DNA of 64,000 nt. It comes from Lavandula angustifolia. Taxonomy: Eukaryota; Streptophyta; Magnoliopsida; Lamiales; Lamiaceae. The first letter of the stretch is position 1. Every line of letters starts with the position of its first letter. The stretch covers positions 11,524,116 to 11,588,115 of the forward strand of contig CM054802.1 of the NCBI GenBank assembly GCA_028984105.1, in the 5' to 3' direction. This document shows positions 11,860 through 24,321 of this stretch, piece by piece. The translations under genes were made by a program, and so were the position numbers. The notes below the pieces were generated by a model, which ran no database searches, had not been told where the DNA came from, and saw only the letters and a list, made by a program, of their open reading frames with translations.

Positions 11860-12040
11860 AAGGGTGCACGTGGCGGCGTGGGGTCACTCATTCCCTAAAC
11901 TTTAAAAAAAAACCATTATTTGTATTTTATGATTTTCGGAAATTGTTATTTCACTTCATAAAAGTACTGGTATCACACCTTCAAAATTATAAATTTTAAT
12001 TAAACTCCTTTGAAATTGTGATTTCTGAATCCGCCCCTTT
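11860..12040. mobile_element. Degenerate member of the same hAT-like MITE family
   Basis: The right end TGAATCCGCCCCTT and the interior TTCGGAAATTG resemble other copies. The left end is eroded, so the boundaries are approximate. Confidence 0.35.
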
Positions 12041-12410
12041 TGGTTCATTGAATAATTTCATCTATCTACATCTTCTATATGTTCCGCACATTATTCAAAC
12101 ATCAAACTCCAACATAACTCCATGTGCAAGTTGGAACTAGTTGAAACTTTAAAGTTCTAATATACTTATTATTTTTTCCATAATATGAATATTATCCATT
12201 TTATATATTAATAAGTCAAGTAGACTCACAAAAGTACCTAACATGACTCCCATAACAATAATTCCATCACAATAGCTTATCACATGCGGCCGTACATATC
12301 ATAACATGTAAATCGAGTAGGCCATGACGTCCACAAATTAAAACTAATTAAATTATCTGATCATACAATCATTGAATAGAATCAAGAATTGACCAAACGT
12401 AAAATCTCCA

Positions 12411-12418
12411 TATAAATA
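12411..12418 (+). promoter_or_regulatory. TATA box of polygalacturonase 3
   Basis: TATAAATA lies 75 bp upstream of the PG3 start codon. Confidence 0.65.
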
Positions 12419-12485
12419 GCACATCAACCATCTCATTTTCGTCAAGTTATTCACCTTCATTTTCCATCAATACTTAGCCAAAAAG

Positions 12486-14766
12486 ATGATTTCCCTAATC
12501 TCAATTACTTTATTCTCCCACTTCATCCTATCATGGTTTGGAAATGCAGAAGGTGCAATCACTTTCAACGTGGTCAAATTTGGTGCCAAGGCGGATGGGA
12601 AGAGTGATGCAACTCAACCCTTCCTTAGGGCTTGGAAGTCGGCGTGTGCCTCGTCGACGGCCGCGACGATTTACGTGCCGAGAGGGCGATATCTATTGAG
12701 GTCTGCTGAATTTAGAGGGCCATGCAGGAGTAGGATCAAAGTCCAAATAGCCGGAACTCTTGTAGCTCCGATGGACCATCGCGTCATCGGAGATTCGGAC
12801 TCGTGGATCTTGTTTATTCAGGTTAACCGGATTTCGGTCGTCGGAGGAAATCTTGATGCTAAAGGTGCCGGTTTATGGTCGTGCAAGACTGCCGGTCAGA
12901 GTTGCCCTACCGGAGCCAGGGTAAATTTGTCAATTCATAGTATTTTAGTATCATTATACTACGAGTTGCTCGCATTTTCCACCACTTGCTTCCATTTTTC
13001 AATCTTTCCCTAATTATCTTTAAAAAAACTTTGTTTAATCTTATATTATATATATTTATGGTAAAATTTATCACCATTAGGCGGATTCTCGAAGCATACG
13101 TTGGGTACACTTGATCCCCTTCTTTTAAAAAATTGCAAATTTCGCCAATATTTTTGAAAATTACTATTATGCCCCTAATCTAAAATAAAGTTTTTTTTTT
13201 TTTAACTGCCTAAGCGCATCTACTAATTAAGTGTTAACAACGTCGTTTTCATCATGGGCCGATTTGTGCATGTAGGATTAGGAGTCCATATCAGACTCAA
13301 TTTTGAAGGTTTTCCATCATGTCTATAAAATCTTAAACAATTTTAAATCGTGTATTTACTAAATCAATTTGACCCCAACCCCAACTCGTATCGAAACGCA
13401 ATTTTATATATGTAATTTTTAAGAAATTTCGTATTTAACCCCCCCGAATGTACACTTCACCCTTTTCTCTATTGAATTTTTTAGTTTCGCCCCCCTCCCT
13501 CGTAAATCTGGATCCGCCCTCAGATTTATGCATGTGCAAAATCAGAATACACACAAATTAGTTCGTTATTTCATAGGCTAATTAAATAACCCTTTATAGT
13601 ATGATGATCAACTAACCCTTCTAATATTTGAAATTGCTATCGATCAGATTTAATTTTAAGGAGTCGTGATCAAACTCAATTTTAAGGTTCTACCGTCATG
13701 TGTTAAAAAAATTAAAAAATCGTGTATTTACACAAAATAATTTGACACGTGTAGAACCAGAATCCGCCAAAATAAATTGGTTGGGGGTAAATAACCATTT
13801 TATAGTATGATGATCAACTAACCCTAATTATGTTTCTAAATGCAGTCGATCACGTTCAATTGGGTTAATGACGCTCAAATTAGCGGCTTAACCTCGATTA
13901 ACAGCCAGTTAATGCACCTAGTGATCAATAGGTGCAACAATGTGAAGGTGAGTAATGTGAAGATCATAGCTCCGGATCTAAGCCCTAACACAGATGGAAT
14001 CCATGTCCAATCCTCCACCGGAGTCACCATCACCAATAGCGTTATCAAAACCGGCGATGATTGCATATCCATCGGACCTGGTACGAGAAACTTATGGATG
14101 GAAAAAATACAATGCGGACCGGGGCATGGCATTAGGTAGTCCATTAATTCATATCGCATTAATATTCATATTCGAATCCAAATGCATATTTTTTTAAACG
14201 TCGTTATATCTATTTTCGACAGTATTGGGAGTTTAGGACGGAGTTTTGATGAAGACGGTGTCGAAAATGTTACGTTGACAAACTCCGTTTTCAGCGGGTC
14301 GGACAACGGGCTTCGGATCAAGACATGGGCCCGACCCGGAAAGGCGTTTGTGAGAAATATTAATTATAGGAATATTGTAATGAAGAATGTTGATAACCCT
14401 ATCATTATAGACCAACATTACTGCCCCGACAATAAAGGTTGTCCTACCCAGGTAAATACCATTTATTTTTATTTTTGTTTTAATGTTAGACTTAATTACC
14501 AAAAATTGTTAATTTTAAATTAAGTAAATACTTAATTTTTGCAGGGGTCTGGAATAAAGATAAGCCAAATAACGTATCAAAATATAGTGGGAACATCAGC
14601 AACACAAGTAGCCATGGCGTTTGATTGCAGTCATATAAATCCATGCAGTGGGATTAAGTTGAGAGATATTAAACTCACTTACTTGAAAAAAGGAAAAGCT
14701 AAATCCTTCTGCAGAAACGTCGGCGGAACTTCCGGCGGAGTCATCATGCCGGAAAATTGCTTGTAA
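12486..14766 (+). CDS. Polygalacturonase 3 (GH28), complete
   Basis: The four exons are 12486-12920, 13846-14135, 14223-14451 and 14545-14766, giving 391 residues, a normal length for a plant polygalacturonase. The protein has an N-terminal signal peptide (MISLISITLFSHFILSW), then FNVVKFGAKADGKSD. It carries the GH28 motifs SPNTDG, KTGDDC, GPGHG and RIK, with several late cysteines (DNKGCPTQ, FCRNVGG, PENCL). All donors are GT and all acceptors are AG, with phases 0, 2 and 0 that match PG2. It probably acts in the cell wall on homogalacturonan. Introns 2 and 3 are short (87 and 93 bp). Intron 1 (925 bp) has gained repeats. This is the one complete and undamaged copy in the cluster. Confidence 0.96.
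13262..13830 (+). repeat. Duplicated segment inside PG3 intron 1
   Basis: Two diverged copies lie at about 13262-13620 and 13640-13830. Both contain the block ending ATCGTGTATTTACNNAAATCAATTTGAC and both end TTATAGTATGATGATCAACT. The first copy also contains a MITE (about 13385-13520) that is missing from the second. Confidence 0.6.
13385..13520. mobile_element. hAT-like MITE in PG3 intron 1
   Basis: The interior TCGAAACGCAATTTTATATA and the right end TCTGGATCCGCCCTCA closely match the element at 2061-2240. The left terminus is not clear. Confidence 0.5.
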
Positions 14767-15245
14767 CCGGAAAAAGGCAGCGGCGGTTACGAAAGTGGGG
14801 CATCAATCGTCTTTCTAAAATTGCAGATTTATTTAAGAGTACATAGATGTAGTTTTGAATTTTCAAAGAGTTGTGGTTGAGAATCTTGACCATGGTGAAG
14901 ATCAACTACAAAGTTGCATGGTAGACATAATGTTGGTTGTAACATATTTATTCTACGTTCAATCAATGAAAATTGTCTAATTAATAGTATGCATTTTTAA
15001 GATATGCAATTAACCCTAAATTAAACTACAGTTAAAGCAAAAGTAAAATATCGAGTAAAGTTTACCGATAACATGTAGTGACGAAGCCATGGCTAATCGA
15101 GTGGTATCACTTGACACCGTTCAATTTATTTTTTCTCATCTATACGTAGAATTTTTAAAATTGATCAACTTACTCTTTTTTCCTCACCAGCCTAGAGAGG
15201 TGATTGAAAGCGGAGCGGCTTCTATGTACCATATTTATATATTCT

Positions 15246-15396
15246 TGTGTATATCACACTACAAGAGTATTGATATGTGGAATTTTTAATTAAAATTAGT
15301 GGGCCACATTTAACACATGTCAATACCTTTGTGTGTACTACTCTTGTGGTGTGATACACACAAGGGTATACAAATGTGGTACACACAAGCCTTTGT
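15246..15396. mobile_element. Diverged relative of the 8-bp-duplication MITE family
   Basis: It contains GTGGGCCACATTTAACACATG, TGTGGTGTGATACACACAAG and GCCTTTGTGG, which match the elements at 3269 and 45399. The ends are not resolved. Confidence 0.45.
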
Positions 15397-15416
15397 GGAA
15401 TGAAAGTACACACAAC

Positions 15417-15922
15417 TAGGGGTGTAAGTGGTTCCGCTCCGAACCGCGAAATCGATCGGACCGAACCGAACCAAAACCGAAAAATGTGGTTTGGTTCGGT
15501 TTCGCGGTTTGGTTCGGTTTATTTTTTTAGGAACCGTTTACATTCGGTTCGGTTCGCGGTTTCAAGAATTTTTGAACGATTCGAACCGAACCGAACCAAT
15601 GTCCTATTTTTTAATTTTTTATTTAATATTTGTCTTTCTTATGTGAGAATATCGTTAGATTTAGATATTTGATATAAGTTAAGATTAATTCTAATCTATA
15701 CAAAGGAAGAGAAAGGAATAACAACTCTATACTTATGAGTTCGGAATGAGTTACATCCTATAAACTATTATTTTTGCATTATTTAGGATTTAAAAAATAA
15801 AAAAATAAATAAAAAGATGAACCGATGAACCGAACCGAACCAAACCATTTATAAGCGGTTCGGTTTAGTTCGGTAACGATATTTTGAAACACATCGAACC
15901 GAACCGAACCGTTATACCCCTA
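15417..15922. mobile_element. Non-autonomous Ac-type hAT element (hAT-1), TSD CACACAAC
   Basis: The left tip TAGGGGTGTAAG and the right tip TTATACCCCTA are flanked by a perfect 8-bp duplication CACACAAC (15409-15416 and 15923-15930). Both ends are packed with GAACCGAACC/GGTTCGGTT repeats, like the subterminal repeats of Ac-type hATs. It is homologous to the element at 41852-43052, in opposite orientation. There is no coding capacity. Confidence 0.85.
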
Positions 15923-16239
15923 CACACAACAAGTGAGCGGCGTTCCTGGCTAAATCTTGCAAGAAATTGAAATTTCTACATAGTTTTTAAAAAAAAAAAA
16001 AATTTTGGCTCGATTTCTTCCGTAATTGAGATTTCGCACGCCTAATTCTTAATTCTCGATGCGCCGGTATTTCGAGAAGCAACTAAAACCCTTTATATAT
16101 ATTTTGAGTATTAGATTTTTATAGCGTTTTTAATCTCTGTATTTTATAATTTGCATCGTGATTAATTTATCTATTTTATATGGTTTTCATCTTTATATAT
16201 TTTTTGAGTATTAAATATTTTTTAATAAAATTGGAATCC

Positions 16240-16422
16240 TGCTCGTATTTTCCAAACACAGTAAAGTAATCTAATTTTCTCAGAATTTTCTCAGAATTAT
16301 ATTCTTCAAAATCATATTACTTATACCTTTACTTTTCGGAATTTATGTTCTTAAGAATCATATTTTTCAGAATCATTTACCATAAAAACTTTACTTTTCC
16401 GACAACCAAACAAGCCCTTAGA
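16240..16422. mobile_element. Possible Tourist-like remnant
   Basis: The right edge CAACCAAACAAGCCC followed by TTA resembles a PIF/Harbinger terminus. The interior repeats TCAGAATCATATT motifs. The left terminus is not identifiable. Confidence 0.3.
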
Positions 16423-16646
16423 TAAATGTAACGAGCTTCTTTTCTTTCATAGAAATTCTTCAAATGCTGGTGTATCTTCCTAACTCTGAACTAAAGAACT
16501 TGCCTATCCATTTCTATGAATATTTACCTTCTGATTAACTGCCACCTCCAGACGTGTAGTGCCAACAACAGACAAGCAAATCAGACAAACAATACAATGC
16601 TAACATTATACACAAAATTAGCATCTATGCAGCAACCTCAGCCATC

Positions 16647-19600
16647 TCATAACGGTTTATTATGCTGCGAGCTATTCTCTAGTCTCTTGGAAGGGTTGGT
16701 TCTTTGATCTATACGAAGCGAGTTGCCGCTGAAGCAGTGTCGCACGGTTACTCGGTGCGTTTTCACATCGGTCGAGCAACTACCGCGTACCACCACCAAC
16801 ATGATCAGCTCCTTGTCTCTGGTGTCTTCGGAGGACCATGTTTGTGAAGCTCCTTCCACCAAATCCTCCAGCTTGTGGAACTCCTCGTGATGCACCGATA
16901 CATCGGCCACTTCATCCGCTCGGATCATTCCGGCCGCTGGCGTCACCTGTTTGCCAAGTCCAGACATTATTATACTACGCAAGCAAAAATTATAACATGC
17001 AGGGGCGGATCTGTAAATTTAGGGGGCGTAACAGAAAATTCTCAAAAAATAGAAGAAAATTCGGGTGAAGTATATGATTTGAGGGTTGCGGCCCCGACGC
17101 CTCTCCTAAATCCACCCTTGATACCGTGCATCTAACCAAGGGGCGGATGTAGGATTAAGAACAGGGTGATGAAAGTTGGCATAATTTGCAATTTCGGAAA
17201 AGAGGGAGTGAAATAATAACTTTTCAAAACATATATAGAAAATTCAAGTGAATTATACAAATTGGGGGTTGCAGCCCAATCCGACCTTAATACTCATGCT
17301 CCGACCAGAGGCGGATACAGGATTAAGAAGGGGGTGACGAAAGTGTGTAATTTGCATTCAGAAGAGAGGGGAGCAAAATAATAATTTTTCAAAAAATAAA
17401 AAGAAAATTCGGGATTCTGCACGATATAATAAATCTAGCAACTCATATGTAAGAATCAAGAGCTTGTAGTTACCTCGAGCCAGCGTGGAAAACCGAAGGA
17501 GCCACGCAGGCGGTACTCAACTGTTGATTCATCGTCCTTGATGATACCTAGGCCTTCACACACGATACGGTAGAAAACATACTCTTCACTACTTCTATTA
17601 GTGATTTTCAAGTTGAATGTGTCTTGATTCTGAAGCTCTATGCTGTTCGTACTGACAGTCGTTTCCGGGACAAAACGGAGTGCATCGATGCTCGATCTGA
17701 TTGCCTCGTTGCTTTTAAGTATTTTTCCAATCTCCTGTCTCCTAACTGCTTTATCGACATGGGCAATGTCGAGGTTTAGCTTGCAACGTACGGGTTTGTG
17801 ATCGCTCTCGATCACGTCCATACAAGCTTCGTATCTGCATATGACAACTTCTAAGCTTAGCAAAGCAATGCAAGAATAGTCATGTGAAAAAAGGTTAGAA
17901 CACATACTGTGATATGGAGGCGATCACAGGGCAGTCTAAGCTGCATTCTTTCGTGGGACCTGCTCGATTATCTCGATAGAGAACTCGATCACACCAAGCT
18001 GGGATTCGTTTCTTCTCACCCGAATCATAACCTAAGACATACACAACGCTAGACTCGTAAACCTAGTACAGACAAGTGACAATATCAAAGATGTGGGATG
18101 CATTTCCGTACCTCCTAAACCCGGTTTTCCTTTCTCGAACTTGTAAGTTGGGGGGAATCGGATAAGGGCCTCGCGCATGCCTTGGAAAACTTTTCCGAGT
18201 TTCATTTCTTGCCGTAGCTGATCTTTCTCACGAAGCCAATCGAAGCTTCTCTGGGAAACTAAGTCTCTTGCTTCGTCATAAGTTATGCCAAAGAGACGAT
18301 AATTAAAATCGCCATTAAAGACGATCATATCAGCTTCACCCAGATCAGACCTCGTCTCTTCAGGATTAGGTGGAGCCTATTTTGGGAACAAAAAATTTAC
18401 TTGGATTGTGAAAATGACAATTTTTTAGAGCAATCTTTAGAATACATACATTTGAGCCACGAACCGCTTGATTAGCCGATGAAACACCAGCTGCAAAAAT
18501 GAGGAGCCAGGGCAAGCCAAACGAATAAAGCAGCCAAAATAAATATATGGAGAAGAGAAGAGAGCAAGACAAGAAGAGGCATCGCAGCATACCAGCGCCG
18601 CTAAAGAAGTTTGCTGAACGAGTGAAAGTCATTGTTCGAAATATATGATCAAAGTCAGCATTCCGTTTGTTTACTGCTTCTAAATGTGCAGCGAAATGAC
18701 AATTTACGAAACATATGATCCGATCATATACTCTCAACCTCAAACCTACACCTCCCTGCAAGTGTATATAACATACTTTTCATTTAAACGAAGAAGATCA
18801 ATGTAAAGACGACATAACTCCATTAGGCCAATTTCCAAGCATAGTAAAAGTTGCTAGTTACCTTATTTCCGATAGCACGACCTAAACCACATGCCACAGC
18901 AGCAACATCCAAGTCTCCGACATGGGGCCTAAGGGATTTTCTTACCCTAAAAGGAAGGATAACAACAATCTTTAAGAATTATAAGATTCAGTAACCTCCT
19001 TATAGAAATAAAAGTCATAGTCCCAACTATAGTAGCCTCCTTATACATTTATTTCTTAATTCATCAATCTAATATATATTTCAAAATCATGTTCTAAAAA
19101 TATAAAGGGACACGTTTCCATGCATCGTAGAATATGTAATACATGTAGAATTTTTCCTATAGAAGCACATGTATAGTAGCACTAAAGCTATAAAAAATTC
19201 GAGTAAATCATACCAAATGGCTATCAGCAAGGCAGCCAGCTGCCTAGATCCGACTCGTTCAAAGACAGATTTTTCATCCAAAGCTTTGCCAATATTATCC
19301 TGCCACCATTGCCCCAGAGTACTTCCTTCTAGTCCTACCTAAAAGATACATTAGCCATTAGAAAAATACGACAAGTGCACAGTCAAATAGTATCTGTAGC
19401 CGAAACGTATATCAGTAATCCCAATAGTGTATTGGGCGTACCGTTTCTCTTGCTGCTGACATAGCTAGGAAACCTGCACCCATCTCCACCTCTTGCAGCC
19501 CAACAACAACAATATCGATATCTGAAACTGCAGAGCCTAACCACGACATAAGAGCAGTGTGAGATGCTCGTCCTTGACCAACATTCCACGTGCCAACCAA

Positions 19601-21854
19601 AATACTGACTTTTTCCCGCCTTGTATACATGTCCGCTCTTTCGGCCAGTTCTTGCCTCAATATGCTATCCATGGGTGCAGGGGACGATATGTTCCATGCT
19701 CGTATACCACCATGAGTAGCTAAGCTAACAAGATATCCACGGCCAATGACTAATTTTATGACTGGCTCGTTATGAGCAACCCAACCGGCTATTAGGTTTC
19801 CTTCGAGGTCTAGTGCTTGGATGTTGCCAGTTGCATAGCCAACCCATACTCTTGAACCATGAGCACAAAGACTTTGTATAGTAGCCGGGTGATGCGTGAA
19901 ATCCTGCAAACGATTCCCATTCCCATCCCAATGGATTAGCAGTCCATTTGAACATGCCGTCCAGATTACTCCATCAGCAGCAAGCACCATTGCTTCGGTC
20001 TTCTTTGTATCTTCGACTAAAGCTCCTGCTCCCTTAGCTACTCTGCGGACAGCATCTGCAGCGCCTATTAGAGCATTACGCGACCTTTGTAAGAAGCCTT
20101 GTGGTTTTTCCTTTTTGGGCTTCGGAACGAGCTTAACATTCATCTCATCTTCATTTGCCTGATCTGATGATGGCATATCAACCCGATTTTCAATCTGACC
20201 CTCTATGTTAAACACTTTCAGAAGTTCTCTTGTCCGAGCATTCCTATTTATGTATAACATTATTACCAAAGATCAGTGTTTTTTCACCATTTTCTAGCGT
20301 ATAAGACTTGATAAACTATGTTAAAGTGAAAGACAACGTACCATAGCGAAAAGGACTGAGATCCAGCAGTCCAAACTTTGGCTCTAACATTGTCGGATAA
20401 CATATATTTCACATCCGAAGAGGAAATATTGCACACACCATTAACGGTAACTTGAGCTTTCAAATCAATAACCGATCTTTCGACCAACAAAGCAGCCATT
20501 CGTTTCTCCTCTGATGATAGACCTAGAGATTTTTCAATATATTCCCATGGCCAGATCCTTATAACACCACCTTCTGAACCCGTCCATATATCACCTGGAT
20601 CCAAGCCAAGATATCATGAGAAACCTCATAAGATATTCAAGAGCATATTCAAGAACAAGTACAGTATTACAAAATGGTAGTACGTGATATGACAATGCAT
20701 ACAATCTTCAACATACTACACATGGAATGAAGCAATAAAGCATTAAACAAATTTCCTAAAGATTACCATAGAAAGAAACAGTCATGGAAAGAACTGGATT
20801 TCGATGTGCTTGCCAAGAGAAGCCTTCTCTGAAAGTGCTATCGGTGAACTGCTGCTCCATCTTCCACGACCGAATCTTACCGTCTTTGTGACCACTCCAA
20901 ATCAATTTACTCCCTTCATCAACTGCCAAACACAGTGTCTGTGATGTGCTTGCTGATTCGTGAAACGGAGCTGCCTCGTCGTCCCCTCTCTGTCTCCGCA
21001 TTGTCGTGGTTGCTGGTTCGATTGCTTCTGCGTATTTCCACATTCTTACACCTGACTCTTGCCCTGCCCAGAGCTGTGCATCTGTGCTGACAATTGTCTT
21101 TATGAATTTTCCGGCCTATCACAGATCAGAAACACACTTTTTCATTCTCAGACTACTGCTCTAACATTTGGGAACAAAAGTATCTGGAATAATTCTATTG
21201 CTTTCACTTATCTTCTCCAAACTCTGGTTTTATAGTCATAATGTAACTTTGAAACTAACCCCTGAACGTGCATTGCATATTATCCATTTAATCACCACAA
21301 TCAAAATAATCAAGTGCATTGTGTTCTTACTCCTTCAATCGAATCAATTCCATATAAAAACGGTAAAACGGGTAAATAAAAAAATTGAGTAACCCTACCT
21401 GAGTTTCCCTCAACGGGTGAGGCCTAATCTCAAGACACGGCGGCCGATTTGGGTGCACCGCCGCCCTAATTGGGGCCTTAAACACCCCAACGCCGCCGCC
21501 ATTGCCCATGAACTCCGGCAGCGGCTGGTTCGGCCCAAGCTCGGATTCATCGAAGCGGTCTCCGTCTCCCATTCCACCACAATCGATCATCTCGGCGGCG
21601 CCACCAATACTTCCGGTCGTAATAGGATAACGGTAGAAATCTTCGTCATCGGGGGAATTAACACCGATCGGCTGACTGCCGAAAATGTCTATTTCGTCGA
21701 GGCTGTGGTTGCGCGGGTGGTTGTGCTGGCGTTTCTGGTGGGCGCTGGTCTTTGTCCTCAGCTGCTGGCTGTAGGAAATGGTTTTCCGGCGCGGTGGCGA
21801 CGCTGGCATCCCGTCCAGCGCTTTGAGGTCGGGATCCTTCGGATTTTCGTCCAT
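16647..21854 (-). CDS. WD40-repeat type I inositol polyphosphate 5-phosphatase (FRA3/5PTase12-14 class)
   Basis: Twelve coding exons (reverse order: 21399-21854, 20767-21115, 20342-20594, 19442-20243, 19214-19338, 18862-18946, 18593-18755, 18450-18490, 18112-18376, 17908-18031, 17474-17834, 16647-16946) join in frame to 1107 codons plus stop. All boundaries are GT-AG and phases agree. The N-terminus is acidic and low-complexity. WD40-type repeats follow (about residues 160-550; e.g. LIWSGHKDGKIRSW, DIWTGSEGGVIRIW). The phosphatase domain starts near residue 570 at GTWNVGQG, with the two signature motifs FNGDFNYRL (about 778-786) and RIPAWCDRVLY (about 855-865), then SDHKPV (about 898). The C-terminal portion looks like the Ig-like domain known in this class. 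The enzyme removes the 5-phosphate from inositol phosphates or phosphoinositides. In Arabidopsis FRA3 affects fibre walls and actin. Which paralogue this is cannot be settled here. Its length is closest to FRA3. Confidence 0.95.
16996..17420. repeat. Three same-orientation MITE copies in the last intron of the 5-phosphatase
   Basis: The segments start GGGGCGGATCTG (16998), GGGGCGGATGTAGGATTAAG (17140) and GAGGCGGATACAGGATTAAG (17307). Each continues with related GTGAAATAATAACTTTTCAAA and AGAAAATTC blocks. They are related to the hAT-like MITEs near the polygalacturonases. They fill most of the intron between exons 11 and 12. Confidence 0.6.
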
Positions 21855-22011
21855 TTTTCGTGAATTTTTTCTTTACTGTTTTCGTGAAGTTGAGAGAAGG
21901 AAAGGAGGACAGAAGTTGTGCATTGTAGGTGAAGGGAAAACTGAGAGGGAGAGTGAATTTGGCGAGAGGAAAGAAAGAGTCATTACAGTAGATGCGAAGA
22001 AACGAAAATAG

Positions 22012-22013
<2 letters not shown>

Positions 22014-22048
<35 letters not shown>
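22014..22048. repeat. GA microsatellite in the 5' flank of the 5-phosphatase gene
   Basis: An uninterrupted run of about 17 GA units lies 160 bp upstream of the start codon, as CT repeats on the coding strand. This is common in plant 5' UTRs and core promoters. A regulatory role is not shown. Confidence 0.8.
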
Positions 22049-22052
<4 letters not shown>

Positions 22053-22423
22053 ATGAGGGAGAAAGGTAGTTGGAGGGTTATGGCGGGGAAGCAGGCGAAA
22101 GAGTATGGAAATGTTCGGACATGATGAATCCTTTCTATTTTCATTTTATTCCCATATTAAATTCTGTTTTCTATTTTAAATTAGAAATTTAAAATATTTT
22201 AAATTTCAAATTGATGGAACCGAAGCCGAACTTTAAATTAGAAATTTATGGTTATGATTCTAACCGTAGCCCGACGGTTCCAGTTTCCATGTTTCCATTT
22301 TTACCATTTAATTTAATTCAAAAAATTAGTTGTTAGGAATCGACAGTTCCAATTTCACAATTCTATAGTGGAAAATTAATAGATAAAAAAAATCTATCTA
22401 TCTTCTATCTATCTATTATATAT

Positions 22424-22884
22424 TATATATGAAAACCAAATGGTGTTTTAATTGCAATTGGATTTCAATTCAATTTTAATTGATAAATCTTAATTTACTA
22501 TTTTGCCCTTTTGATTTACATTCAATCTCAACTTTATCAATTTAATTTCTTATAATCCTTTACAATCTCAAATCAATTATTCAATTCAATTTTAATTGAT
22601 AAATCTTAATTTACTATTTTGCCCTTTTGATTTACATTCAATCTCAACTTTATCAATTTAATTTCTTATAATCCTTTACAATCTCAAATCAATTATATCT
22701 AACTCATATGATATTTTATATATATGAAAATCAAATGGTGTTTTAATTGCAATTGGATTTCAATTCAATTTCAATTAATTGTAAACCATAATTTACTATT
22801 TTGCCCTTTTGATTTACTTTCAATCTCAACTTTATCAATTTAATTTCTTATAATCCTTTTCAATCTCAAATCAATTATATCTAA
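22424..22884. repeat. Tandem repeat of about 116-bp units
   Basis: The block TTTACTATTTTGCCCTTTTG, followed by TTCAATCTCAACTTTATCAA, occurs three times (from about 22494, 22610 and 22792). The upstream block ATGGTGTTTTAATTGCAATT occurs twice. It lies in gene-free AT-rich DNA. Confidence 0.8.
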
Positions 22885-23616
22885 CTCATATGGTATTTTA
22901 AAGAAGTTGTATATCATGTAGAACTTTAATGCAATTAGTGTAAATTTTAAAATGCCTATTTAAGTCCGTTTCGTGCCTACGAATCAAATCTTATACACAT
23001 TTTAAAAACCCATTAATATTAAAATAAATATTCAATAAATAATTTTCAATCAATTCCAAATCTTTTTCAAATCAGTTGCATAATTTACCATTATAACTTA
23101 AATTGAAAATGTCAATTTTGATTCATTTCAATTTAATCTAATCCTTTCAAATAAAAAATTATTCCATAATTATCTTGAATTTTTTATTTTCAAAATTCAC
23201 TTATATTAAGATTGATATTAAATTAAAAAAAATTCAATCAATTAGAATTCAATTTCAAATCAATTGCATAATCTTATATATATATAAAAACCAAATGATT
23301 TCAATTCTAAATCACTCTCAATTCAATTGAACTCAATTGGAATTTCATTAAATTGAGGAGCAAATACTTTATTCTTTTATTTTCGATATTTACACATCTA
23401 CATTAAAAATTCAATTTCAAATCTAATTGCATTTCAATCTAATTAATTTTTTCAAAAAATATTTACATCACTTTAATATATGGTTTCTTTTTAAATTATT
23501 CAAAATAATCTATTATTATCGATATAAAAATAAAATATTCTAACTTTTAAGTCAATTTAACTTTCACTAAATTTAGCGGTACATATATTATTCTCTTTAT
23601 TAATTTATAGATGCAC

Positions 23617-23656
<40 letters not shown>

Positions 23657-24316
23657 AAAATCAATCTCAATCAAAATTCATATTATTTTACAAAAACCAA
23701 TTCAATCTCAATTCAATTCATTTTATATTAATTAATAATTAATAGTATATTTAATTAATAATCTAACTAATTTATCTATTATTTTATTTATCTAAAAATC
23801 GAATGATTAATTTCTCGGTATCTGAAAGCAAGGGCATTACCCTTATTTCAAAAACTATATTTATATATTTTATATGATTTCTCATTTCTTTTGATATATT
23901 TATATTTAATTAGTTAAAAAGAGAGTTTCATTAGTAATAATATTTTTTTTTAAAAAATAAAAGAAAGGAAATGAGTTATACAATGTAAATGATATATTTT
24001 TCACTTTTTCAATTGTCAAAATTATTTTTTATGTACAAATAAACCAAATCAATAAAGAATCCCAAATATTTAAAAAAAATCCATATTGGGCGTATATTTA
24101 ATTAAATATGAATTATTAATCGTTCAAACATTTAATAAGCATAATCTACAGCTAATTATAAATTATTAACCATATATAGGTCTAATTTAAAATAATATTG
24201 TCAGAAATTACATAAATGTATTCAAAACAAACTTTAAGTACCACAAATCATGTTAAACTAATTATCCGCAAGAAGTAATTAATTTTGTTAATGATAATTT
24301 AAGAGATTATTTATAT
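22885..24316. other. AT-rich intergenic DNA without a recognisable gene
   Basis: About 1.4 kb of very AT-rich sequence has many stops in all frames. It includes an AT microsatellite at 23621-23650 and scattered TTCAATTCAATTT words that extend the neighbouring tandem-repeat style. Nothing coding was seen. Confidence 0.7.
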
Positions 24317-24321
24317 ATTTA

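Noticed and set aside
15376..15672. Open frames in the hAT-1 element
   Set aside because: They are translations of the GAACCG subterminal repeats inside a non-autonomous transposon.
21417..21863. 148-codon plus-strand frame opposite 5-phosphatase exon 1
   Set aside because: It is a shadow of the real minus-strand exon 1, which joins in frame to eleven further exons.
22200..24316. CRISPR-like or satellite array
   Set aside because: The repeats are two to three diverged 116-bp units plus simple AT repeats, without regular spacers, in plant intergenic DNA.
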